This document shows positions 56,058-62,653 of a DNA stretch of 62,653 nucleotides, piece by piece. The notes under the pieces were generated by a model that was not told where the DNA came from, made no database searches, and was given only the letters and a program-made list of their open reading frames with translations. The stretch is from Caulobacteraceae bacterium (GTDB lineage: Bacteria > Pseudomonadota > Alphaproteobacteria > Caulobacterales > Caulobacteraceae): contig CANJPZ010000013.1 in the NCBI GenBank assembly GCA_947476325.1, positions 1 through 62,653 of the forward strand. Direction: 5' to 3'. How positions within the stretch are numbered: the stretch's first letter is position 1; every line of letters starts with the position of its first letter. The translations under genes were made by a program, and so were the position numbers.

Positions 56058-57674
56058 TCAGGCGGCCCCCAACGCCTCGAGCGCACGCGCTTTCAGGGTC
56101 TTGTAGTCCAGTTTTCCGTTGGGCGAGCGGTGGATGCTCTCGACCACCAGAACCCGGCGCGGAGCCTTGTAGTCGGCCAGCTGGCTGCGCACCCAGGTCT
56201 TGAGTTCGTCGATGCCCGGCTCGACCGCGCCCGGTATCAGTTCCACCAGGGCGGTGATGGTCTCGCCAAAGCGCGGATCGGGCAGGCCGACCACGGCGGC
56301 GTCCCGCACGGCCTCATGGCGCTTGAGGGATTCCTCGACCTCTTCGGGGAAGACCTTCTCGCCGCCGGTGTTGATGCACTGGCTGCCGCGCCCCAGTACG
56401 TTCAGGGTGCCGTCCGGCTCGACCGTGGCCCAGTCGCCTGGCATGGACCAGCGGCGGCCCTCTATGATCGGGAAGGTGCGAGCGGTCTTTTCCGGGTCCT
56501 TGTAATAGCCCTGGGGCATGGGACCGGCGAGCGCGATGCGGCCGCGCTCTCCCGAGCCCGGCTCGACCCGGCGGCCGTCCTCGGTGAACAGGGCCACGTC
56601 CTCGCCGATGACGAACTTGGCCGTCTGCACCTCGCCGCCGGCCGTCGAGATCGACTGGCCCATGCCGAAGGCTTCGCTGGCTCCGTAGCTGTCGGCCAGG
56701 CTGATGTGCGGCAGGTGCGACAGCAGGCCCTGCTTGTTCTCGTAGGGCCACATGGCGCCCGAACTGCCGATGGCGCGCAGCTTGGGCAGGGGCCAGCGGC
56801 CGGGGTTGGCGTCCAGCGCTTCCAGGATCGGCGTACAGAACGGCATTCCGACCACGACAAACCGCGTGGCCTCCGTCCGCGCCAGCTCGTCCAGCAGCTC
56901 AACCGCGTTGAACTTGCGCGACGGCAGCAGCACGATCGCGTCGCCGCCACACAGGCCGGTGAAGGCGCTGATCAGGGCAGTGGCGTGCATCAACGGCGGG
57001 GCCAGCAGCAGGACGCCCCGGCCATGGATCGCCGCCCGGCTGGCGGCGTCGGCGGGGTCTTCCAGCGGCGGGATGCCCAGGGTCGGATTGGCGTAGTAGT
57101 TGCTGGCGGCGAACAGGTCCTTCTGGCGCCACATCACCCCCTTGGGCATGCCGGTGGTGCCGCCGGTGTAGATGAACAGCTCGTCGTCCGGCGAGCGTCC
57201 CCACGGCGCGCGATAGGGGTGAGGCGCATCGGCGGCGGTGATGTCCTCCATATCCCGCGCCCAGGCCGGCGTCGGCTCGCCGACGCTGACCCACAGTTTG
57301 ACGGCCGGCAGTCGCTCGCGCAGGGGCTCCAGCTTGCTCGCGAACTCGGCGTCGAACACCACGACCTCGGCGTCGGCGTTGTCGAGCAGATAGGCCAGCT
57401 CGTCGTGACCGTAGCGATAGTTGACGTTGAACGGGACCATGCCGGCCTTGTAGGCGGCGAAGGTGGCGGTCAGGTACTCGGGGCTGTTGTGCAGATAGCA
57501 GGCGACCTTGGCCTGGCGGCCGGCGCCGGCCTCGACCATGGCGGCAGCCAGGGAGTCGGCTTCGCGGTCAAACTGTCGCCAAGACAGAATGCGATCACCC
57601 TGGATCACGGCCGCCCGATCGGGCTGTTCAGCCGCGATGAGCTCCCAGATGTCGGCATAGCACCAGATCGTCAT
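56058..57674 (-). CDS. Acyl-CoA synthetase (AMP-forming), FadD type
   Basis: 538 residues. MTIWCYADIWELIAAEQPDR at the start, VACYLHNSPEYLTATFAAYK, P-loop-like FIYTGGTTGMPKGVMWRQKD (GGTTG in place of SGTTG), DSYGASEAFGMGQS, LGRGSQCINTGGEKVFPEEVE, and the C-terminal PRRVLVVESIHRSPNGKLDY with the catalytic Lys. The TGGTTGMPKGVMW and INTGGEKV motifs are typical of FadD-like enzymes of steroid or branched acid catabolism. Standalone gene on the minus strand; the Atu-like cluster is 30 kb away, so a shared pathway is only possible. Confidence 0.92.
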   Translation of the reverse strand: MTIWCYADIWELIAAEQPDRAAVIQGDRILSWRQFDREADSLAAAMVEAGAGRQAKVACYLHNSPEYLTATFAAYKAGMVPFNVNYRYGHDELAYLLDNADAEVVVFDAEFASKLEPLRERLPAVKLWVSVGEPTPAWARDMEDITAADAPHPYRAPWGRSPDDELFIYTGGTTGMPKGVMWRQKDLFAASNYYANPTLGIPPLEDPADAASRAAIHGRGVLLLAPPLMHATALISAFTGLCGGDAIVLLPSRKFNAVELLDELARTEATRFVVVGMPFCTPILEALDANPGRWPLPKLRAIGSSGAMWPYENKQGLLSHLPHISLADSYGASEAFGMGQSISTAGGEVQTAKFVIGEDVALFTEDGRRVEPGSGERGRIALAGPMPQGYYKDPEKTARTFPIIEGRRWSMPGDWATVEPDGTLNVLGRGSQCINTGGEKVFPEEVEESLKRHEAVRDAAVVGLPDPRFGETITALVELIPGAVEPGIDELKTWVRSQLADYKAPRRVLVVESIHRSPNGKLDYKTLKARALEALGAA

Positions 57675-57895
57675 CAGTGTTTCCTCGGGGGCGCAGGCCT
57701 TATGGCGGCCTGTCGAGGGTCTATGAGCTATCAGCGAGGGCGCCTTGTCCAGCCCCCGAATTTGAGGGGGTTTTCACAAACGGACCCTTCCCCGAAGCGG
57801 CCATTGATCGTAGACTCAAAAGCAACCTTTAGTTGTTTTGTGTATCAAAATCGCCGTGTCGTATTGTATTTCTGTTCCGGACTCTCGCGTGGCCA

Positions 57896-58570
57896 ATGAC
57901 TGAATCCAGTAAGGTCCGGTGTGGCCTTGTCGTCGAAGATCAGGCGGACACGCGCGACTGGCTGGTCTCGGTGCTCAAGAGCGCGTTCGGCGATATCACC
58001 ATCGCCGCCGTATCCACCCTTGCAGAAGCCAGGGTCTGGCTCGACGGCCGCAAGGGCCTGAGCGATCGCACCATCGCCCTCATCGATCTGGCCTTGCCGG
58101 ATGGCACGGGGGTCGACCTGATCACGGCCATCGCCCAGGAACATCCCCACACCATTCCGGTGGTCATCTCGATCTATGATGACGAGGCGCACCTGTTCGA
58201 CGCGGTCGCCGCCGGCGCGCAGGGCTATCTGCTCAAGGACCAGCAGCCGGAAACCCTGGTCCGCCGCCTGATGGAAATCGAAAAGGGCGAGCCGCCCCTG
58301 TCGCCCTCCATCGCCCGGCGCATCCTGGCCCACTTCCAGAAGGCTGCGCCGGGTCTGGAAAACCTGGCTCCCGCCGAGATCGCCCTGACCAACCGCGAAA
58401 GCGAGGTGCTTGGCCTGCTGGCCCAGGGCCTGCGGATCAGCGACGCGGCCGCCGAACTGGGCCTGACCCGGCACACTGTCGCCGGCTACGTGAAGGTCAT
58501 CTATTCGAAACTGAACATCGCCTCGCGGGCCGAGGCGGCGCTGGAGGCGCGCCGGCGGGGCCTGATCTAG
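57896..58570 (+). CDS. LuxR/NarL-type response regulator
   Basis: 224 residues. An N-terminal receiver (LVVEDQADTRDWLVSVLKSA, phosphoacceptor Asp in IALIDLALPDGTGVDLI, GAQGYLLKDQQPETLV with the Lys) is joined to a C-terminal helix-turn-helix: LTNRESEVLGLLAQGLRISD then LGLTRHTVAGYVKVIYSKLN. It should bind DNA as a dimer when phosphorylated. No kinase gene is adjacent. The start at MTESSKV is chosen because the frame upstream is promoter-like and AT-rich (57830-57890). Convergent with the sugar-phosphotransferase gene, the two stops sharing a CTAG. Confidence 0.92.
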   Translation: MTESSKVRCGLVVEDQADTRDWLVSVLKSAFGDITIAAVSTLAEARVWLDGRKGLSDRTIALIDLALPDGTGVDLITAIAQEHPHTIPVVISIYDDEAHLFDAVAAGAQGYLLKDQQPETLVRRLMEIEKGEPPLSPSIARRILAHFQKAAPGLENLAPAEIALTNRESEVLGLLAQGLRISDAAAELGLTRHTVAGYVKVIYSKLNIASRAEAALEARRRGLI

Positions 58571-59700
58571 GCGTCGCTCGCCGCCTTGCGGGCCATGATT
58601 TCGCGGTGGACCGGGCCGTTCTTCCAGGCCCGCGCCCAGGGCCGCCAGGTCAGGGCGCCGTAGACCAGAAAGGCCAGGATCCACAGGCCGATCATGACGA
58701 CGCTGAGCACATGCCGCCGCTCGGCCAGATAGGCGCCGCCGGCCATCAGGCCGCTGGCGATGACCAGTATCCAGGCCACGGCCCGGGCCGAGTACCGCTC
58801 CATCAGCAGATGGTGGATATGGTCCCGTCCCGCCGCATAGGGCGCTCGCGCGACCCAGGTCCGGCGGATGTAGAGCCACGTGGTGTCGGCCACCGGAATG
58901 AAGAAGAACCAGAGCGCCGTCGACGGCTTGAACACCCGGTTGGGCATGGAGGACAGATCGATGGCCAGATCGGCCAGGGTGAAGCCGCAGATCAGCGAAC
59001 CTGAATCGCCCAGGAACACCTTGGCCGGCCTGTTGGTCAGCAGCGGAAAGTTGAACACCAGAAACGCCGCCACCGCGCTCAGCAGGGCGATGACATAGGG
59101 CGCCGTCGGAAAGCCCGCCGTCATCAGCGCCTTGGCCATGATCAGGAAGCCAACAAAGGTCACGCCGCCGGCCAGACCGTCGATGCCATCGATCATGTTG
59201 ATGGCGTTGGTGATGGTGACCATGACGAGGATCGTGAACGGTATGACCATCGGCCCCAGCGACAGCTTGAAGGATCCGAAATTGACATCCACGTCGCCGA
59301 CAACCGTGTGGTCCGCGATGACAGCGATCGCACAGGCGGCCAGCTGGATCACCAGTTTGTAGCGGGCTGGGATCGGCTTTCGATCGTCGACCGCGCCAAT
59401 GATGATCAGCAGGGCGGCGCCGACGAAATAGCCCAGGTGCTGCAGCGCCACGGAAACCAGGGCTGCGGTGTGGTCTTTGAGCACCGTCGCGGCCAGCATG
59501 GCAAGGGTCGTGCCGAGCAGTATTGCCAGACCGCCGACGACAGGGGTGGATCGGGTGTGGGTCTTGCGGCCTTCAGGCGCGTCGACAAGTCCCAGATAGG
59601 GCGCAAGGCTGCACAGCGCCCAGATTCCCGCCGCCGTGATTGTGAAGCCGCCAGTAAAAACGAGAGCGTAAAGCGCAATCATCCCTGGTTCCAACTTCAC
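58567..59700 (-). CDS. Polyprenyl-phosphate sugar-1-phosphate transferase (MraY/WecA family)
   Basis: 377 residues with about 10-11 transmembrane helices. Family motifs: LVDAPEGRKTHTRSTPVVGG near residue 38, IIGAVDDRKPIPARYKLVIQ with the DDxx pair, NAINMIDGIDGLAGGVTFVG, AKVFLGDSGSLICGF and RDHIHHLLMER (HIHH, as in WecA-type enzymes). It joins a sugar-1-phosphate to undecaprenyl phosphate to begin synthesis of an O-antigen, capsule or exopolysaccharide. The epimerase and deacetylase genes that follow (divergent, 158 bases away) may act on the same glycan. Confidence 0.9.
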   Translation of the reverse strand: MKLEPGMIALYALVFTGGFTITAAGIWALCSLAPYLGLVDAPEGRKTHTRSTPVVGGLAILLGTTLAMLAATVLKDHTAALVSVALQHLGYFVGAALLIIIGAVDDRKPIPARYKLVIQLAACAIAVIADHTVVGDVDVNFGSFKLSLGPMVIPFTILVMVTITNAINMIDGIDGLAGGVTFVGFLIMAKALMTAGFPTAPYVIALLSAVAAFLVFNFPLLTNRPAKVFLGDSGSLICGFTLADLAIDLSSMPNRVFKPSTALWFFFIPVADTTWLYIRRTWVARAPYAAGRDHIHHLLMERYSARAVAWILVIASGLMAGGAYLAERRHVLSVVMIGLWILAFLVYGALTWRPWARAWKNGPVHREIMARKAASDA

Positions 59701-59858
59701 CTACAACGCCAGCTGAGCGTACGCGCCCGCAGGGTCTTAGGGGGCGAACGCCAAACGGGCAAGGCCACAGTCTGCACCCATCCCCGCGCCGTCCGGCTTC
59801 CCCTCAGCCCGAAAGGGCTTTATTGGGCGGCAATGCCAAGGTCCGGGCGAGAGTTCGA

Positions 59859-60836
59859 ATGAGTCGCATACTGGTTACGGGCGCGGCGGGCTTCGTGGGC
59901 GCAGCCGTGTGCGCCCGCCTGCTCGATCGCGGCGATGACGTCACCGGCTTTGACAACTTCAACGCCTACTATGACGTCGCCCTGAAAGATGCGCGGGTCG
60001 CGCGGCTGAACGGGCGTGACGGGTTTCGGATGGTGCGTGGCGACCTGGCTGACGCCGGGCATGTGCGCAGCCTTGTCGCAGAGATTAAGGCCGATGCCGT
60101 AGTCCATCTTGGCGCCCAGGCCGGCGTGCGCCATTCCATCGACCAGCCGTTCGACTATGAGCGCTCGAACCTGGCCGGACACTTGTCCGTCCTCGAGGCC
60201 TGCCGCCATGAGGATGTGCGCCATCTGGTCTACGCGTCGTCCAGTTCAGTCTATGGCGAGCGCCCCGAGGGCGGCGAGGCCTTCAGTGAAACCGACGCGG
60301 CCGCTCGTCCGGTTTCCCTATATGCCGCCACCAAGCGGGCAAACGAACTGATGAGCCACGCCTACGGCAGTCTCTACGGTTTTCCCCAGACCGGACTGAG
60401 GTTCTTCACCGTCTACGGTCCCTGGGGCCGGCCGGACATGGCCTATTTCAGCTTCACACGGAAAATCCTAGCCGGCGAGCCGATCGAGGTGTTTGGTCAA
60501 GGCCAGATGGCGCGTGATTTCACCTATATCGACGACATCGTCGATGGGGTCATCGGCGCGTTGGATAACCCGCCGCCTCGCGGGGAGAACCGCATTCTGA
60601 ACATTGGCGCCGGCCACCCGGTCGCCCTGATGGACATGATCGCTTTTCTGGAAGGCGCGCTCGGTCGTGAAGCCACAAAGATTTTCCGGTCCATGCAGCC
60701 GGGCGATGTGACGCGCACCTATGCCGACATCTCCGCCCTGGTGGCCCTGACCGGCTATGCGCCGAAGGTCATGCTGAAGGAGGGTCTTGAGCGGTTTGTC
60801 GTCTGGTACCGCGAATATTTTGGCCAGGCCCGCTGA
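59859..60836 (+). CDS. NAD-dependent nucleotide-sugar epimerase (UDP-glucuronate 4-epimerase-like)
   Basis: 325 residues, extended SDR. VTGAAGFVGAAVCARLLDRG (GxxGFxG), DNFNAYYDVALKDARVARL, VHLGAQAGVRHSIDQPFDYE, VYASSSSVYGERPEGGEAFS with the catalytic Ser, and YAATKRANELMSHAYGSLYG with Tyr and Lys (YAATK). RFFTVYGPWGRPDMAYFSFT and RDFTYIDDIVDGVIGAL are the C-terminal substrate motifs. The set fits UDP-glucuronate 4-epimerases. Start at 59859 by alignment; an upstream in-frame ATG at 59823 has no support. It overlaps the deacetylase start by one base. Confidence 0.92.
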   Translation: MSRILVTGAAGFVGAAVCARLLDRGDDVTGFDNFNAYYDVALKDARVARLNGRDGFRMVRGDLADAGHVRSLVAEIKADAVVHLGAQAGVRHSIDQPFDYERSNLAGHLSVLEACRHEDVRHLVYASSSSVYGERPEGGEAFSETDAAARPVSLYAATKRANELMSHAYGSLYGFPQTGLRFFTVYGPWGRPDMAYFSFTRKILAGEPIEVFGQGQMARDFTYIDDIVDGVIGALDNPPPRGENRILNIGAGHPVALMDMIAFLEGALGREATKIFRSMQPGDVTRTYADISALVALTGYAPKVMLKEGLERFVVWYREYFGQAR

Positions 60837-61546
60837 TGGGAAGGGTCGTGTCGATCACCTTCGATGACGGCCTTGCGCGAGGCGCCGCAGCCTCGGCCGA
60901 AATCCTTGAGCGATATGGCATGCCTGGGGTCTTCTATGTCGTCACCGGCTGGGTGGAGCCCATGCGGGCGCCGATCCGCGATGATGCGAACATGGGTCGA
61001 TCTCACGGCGACTGGAACTTCTGGCGGCGCATCGCGACTGCCGGCCACGAAGTTGGCTCTCACACATTCAGCCACTTCAAGGCCGGTGGATTGAAAGCGG
61101 CGTTGACACCCTGGAGGGTCGCCCGGGAAATCGCCCGCTCGCAGCAGGACCTGCAGCGCGAAATCCCGGCCCAAAGCCACACCATTTCCATGCCCTGGAA
61201 CGCCGCTTCGCCGCTGAGTGACAGGCTGGTCCGGCGCGCCTATTCAGCCTGCCGGGTCGGGGGCGGAGATGTACAGTACAATCGATTGTCGCAGCTTAGA
61301 CCTTATGCCTTGCGCTCATGGGCGCCTGGGCCACGCCACGACTGGGGTGATTATGTCGCCGCGATCGAGGCCATGCCCCAGGACGGCTGGCTGATCCTGG
61401 GTTTCCACAGTCTGGAAGACGAAGGGTGGGAACCGATATCGGCGAACCGTCTCGATCAGCTTTGCACATGGTTGCGAGACAACAACATCGAGGTTGCCAC
61501 GGTGCGTGACGTCGTTGCGCGCACGAAGCTGAGTTGCGCCCCTTAG
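60836..61546 (+). CDS. Polysaccharide deacetylase family protein (CE4)
   Basis: 236 residues. The NodB fold has the metal/catalytic motif SITFDDGLARGAAASAEIL near the N-terminus and HEVGSHTFSHFKAGG (HxxxH-type, SHTFSH) later. ILGFHSLEDEGWEPISANRL at the C-terminus holds the third His. There is no signal peptide, so it acts in the cytoplasm or on an inner-leaflet lipid-linked sugar. It starts on the last base of the epimerase stop and is translationally coupled to it. It probably de-N-acetylates a sugar of the same surface glycan. Confidence 0.88.
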   Translation: MGRVVSITFDDGLARGAAASAEILERYGMPGVFYVVTGWVEPMRAPIRDDANMGRSHGDWNFWRRIATAGHEVGSHTFSHFKAGGLKAALTPWRVAREIARSQQDLQREIPAQSHTISMPWNAASPLSDRLVRRAYSACRVGGGDVQYNRLSQLRPYALRSWAPGPRHDWGDYVAAIEAMPQDGWLILGFHSLEDEGWEPISANRLDQLCTWLRDNNIEVATVRDVVARTKLSCAP

Positions 61547-61586
61547 GACAACAGGCGGACGCGACCGGCGCGCCCGCCACGTTCTG

Positions 61587-62537
61587 CTAGTTCACGATAG
61601 CCCAGCTGCCGTCCGGCTGGCGGCAGGCGGTGCCACGAGCGTTTTCAGGCCGTCCGTTGATGTAGATGACCTGGGTGAAGTCAGCGCACCGGAAGTTGTC
61701 GGGGTCATTGTAGTAACGGCCGACATTGAACTCGCCCCGGTGGCCATTGGCCGGATTTTGCCATTGGTATCGCGCCCCGGAGCGGCCAGCGTTCAGACCA
61801 TTATAGTAGGTCTTGTAGGCATAGCTGCGGTCGTTGCAGTCCATGTTCTTGGTCATCGCGGCGCCCAGTGCGCCTCCGAGGATCACGCCAGCCGCGGTCG
61901 TTGCGGTTGTATTGTTCCGGTTGCCCGCGGCGTTCCCGATCAAGCCACCGATAAGGGCGCCGATAATGACTCCCGCAGGATCAGCTGACGTGCGGCACTG
62001 CTGATAGTAAACGTCGTCATTGTAGGTGTAGGTGCGGTTATGTCGCTGGTTCCAGCGCTGGTCCCGGTCATTGCGGTACAGAACGTCGGTGATGATCCCC
62101 GTCGCGATCACGACCAGGTAGTAGCTGTTGTTGTCATCGCGCACCCAGCGTTGACCCGGCATCGGACGCCTCAGGCCCAACTGGCTGTAGTCGCTGACAT
62201 AATAGCGATTTTGCAGGTACTGGGGCGGAAGCCTGTCGCCCCTTGACCAGCGTTGGCCGCCCTGCTGTTGCTGTCCCTGAGCGCCATAAAGCGCATCGAC
62301 GATGATCCCGGTGGCGATCACCACCAGATAAAAATTGTTGTTGTCGTCGTGGGCCCAGCGTTGATTGCGGCCCGGTTGCCTGAGACCCAACTGTCGATAG
62401 TTGCCGACTCTGTACGCTGACTGCATGTAACGGTCCGGCAGGCGCTGACCTTGTGACCAGCGCTGGTCGTTGCGCTGGCCCCGGTCGTCCTGACCGTAGT
62501 AATTGTGGCCAGCCCCCGAGAGGTGATCCAGTTTCAT
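61587..62537 (-). CDS. Tandem RcnB-like plus glycine-zipper protein with repeat-derived N-terminus
   Basis: 316 residues. Two RcnB-type units of about 60 residues repeat with an offset of 70: residues 25-84 and 95-154, each with QRW(S)xGxRLPxxYxQ, YxQLGLRxP and FYLVVIATGIIxDxLY. Then comes a glycine-zipper segment at about 188-228 (GVIIGALIGGLIGNAAGN and GVILGGALGAAMTK) and a C-terminal surface-antigen-like part with Cys284 and Cys305. Family members normally have a signal peptide. Here the first eleven residues (MKLDHLSGAGH) come from the terminal repeat and are not hydrophobic, so export is doubtful. The natural 5' end has been lost or replaced. Confidence 0.8.
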   Translation of the reverse strand: MKLDHLSGAGHNYYGQDDRGQRNDQRWSQGQRLPDRYMQSAYRVGNYRQLGLRQPGRNQRWAHDDNNNFYLVVIATGIIVDALYGAQGQQQQGGQRWSRGDRLPPQYLQNRYYVSDYSQLGLRRPMPGQRWVRDDNNSYYLVVIATGIITDVLYRNDRDQRWNQRHNRTYTYNDDVYYQQCRTSADPAGVIIGALIGGLIGNAAGNRNNTTATTAAGVILGGALGAAMTKNMDCNDRSYAYKTYYNGLNAGRSGARYQWQNPANGHRGEFNVGRYYNDPDNFRCADFTQVIYINGRPENARGTACRQPDGSWAIVN

Positions 62538-62653
62538 TGTTAGTACATGGCTGTCTGTAACGCCAAGGTCGTGGTGGGCGAGCGCGCGCCCTCAACAGCT
62601 GGCGCGCTCGCCCATGGCACGATGCCGCCGCTGCGGGGGACGAACGATTCAGG
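62506..62653 (-). repeat. Right copy of 148 bp terminal inverted repeat
   Basis: Reverse complement of 45-192 with about five mismatches and no gaps. It ends exactly at the end of the window. Reading inward on the minus strand it carries a start codon and the leader MKLDHLSGAGH, which runs in frame into the RcnB-like gene. The 12-base hairpin arms near 62573-62612 are perfect here. Confidence 0.85.

Noticed and set aside
56058-57674. Second acyl-CoA synthetase as part of the Atu-like cluster
   Set aside because: It is 30 kb away, on its own, with different motif details; a shared pathway cannot be supported from sequence.

Overview
This 62.7 kb window looks like a chromosomal segment of a high-GC alphaproteobacterium, most likely in or near Caulobacteraceae (Phenylobacterium/Caulobacter type). 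I base this on gene content, GTG/ATG usage with purine-rich Shine-Dalgarno sequences, very GC-rich third positions and short palindromic repeats of a kind I associate with that group. The taxonomy is inference. No rRNA, tRNA, CRISPR array, intact transposase or phage gene was found. The two ends of the window carry the same 148 bp sequence in inverted orientation (45-192 and 62506-62653), and each copy runs in frame into a gene that has lost its natural 5' end. These copies may be mobile-element borders or assembly-limiting repeats.

Layout. (1) 1-6.7 kb: a broken alkaline-phosphatase-family gene, a short-chain dehydrogenase (SDR), then four tandem paralogous secreted proteins of unknown function on the minus strand. 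(2) 6.8-26.6 kb: a large acyl-CoA catabolism region. A minus-strand operon encodes a PhoPQ-activated-type hydrolase, an acyl-CoA dehydrogenase, an acyl-CoA synthetase, an SDR and a retropepsin-like protein. A thiolase and an exported alpha/beta hydrolase lie beside it. A plus-strand operon encodes two enoyl-CoA hydratases, two adjacent acyl-CoA dehydrogenases, a biotin-dependent acyl-CoA carboxylase (beta and alpha subunits) and an AtuA-type protein. Together they match the logic of acyclic terpene (citronellol/geraniol, Atu) or a related branched acyl-CoA pathway. (3) 26.7-29.7 kb: two Tat-type exported phosphatases and two overlapping tiny membrane proteins. (4) 29.8-36.3 kb: a lactate/glycolate module (LctP-type permease, GlcD, GlcE, GlcF and a HotDog-like protein).

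(5) 36.3-43.5 kb: small operons with a DUF3606 protein, a family 2 glycosyltransferase, an SDR, a rubrerythrin/Fe-S oxidoreductase/DUF3501 operon, a MobA-like nucleotidyltransferase, an orphan receiver protein with a partner of unknown function, and a sulfotransferase. (6) 43.6-51.2 kb: a membrane PQQ dehydrogenase, a Tat-exported YWTD beta-propeller, and a three-subunit molybdenum hydroxylase of PaoABC type whose operon is interrupted by a large palindromic repeat. (7) 51.2-57.7 kb: a GIY-YIG nuclease gene set between copies of a palindromic repeat, a membrane protein, an SDR, a carboxymuconolactone-decarboxylase-like protein, a nitronate-monooxygenase-like flavoprotein, an outer-membrane-type protein and a second acyl-CoA synthetase. 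(8) 57.9-61.5 kb: a LuxR-type response regulator and sugar/envelope genes (polyprenyl-phosphate sugar-phosphotransferase, UDP-sugar epimerase, polysaccharide deacetylase). (9) The window closes with a tandem RcnB/glycine-zipper protein that has no signal peptide because its 5' end is the terminal repeat.

The most unusual items are the four-copy secreted family, the terminal inverted repeats with a shared in-frame leader, the palindromic repeats bracketing the GIY-YIG gene, and the complete Atu-like cluster flanked by exported hydrolases.
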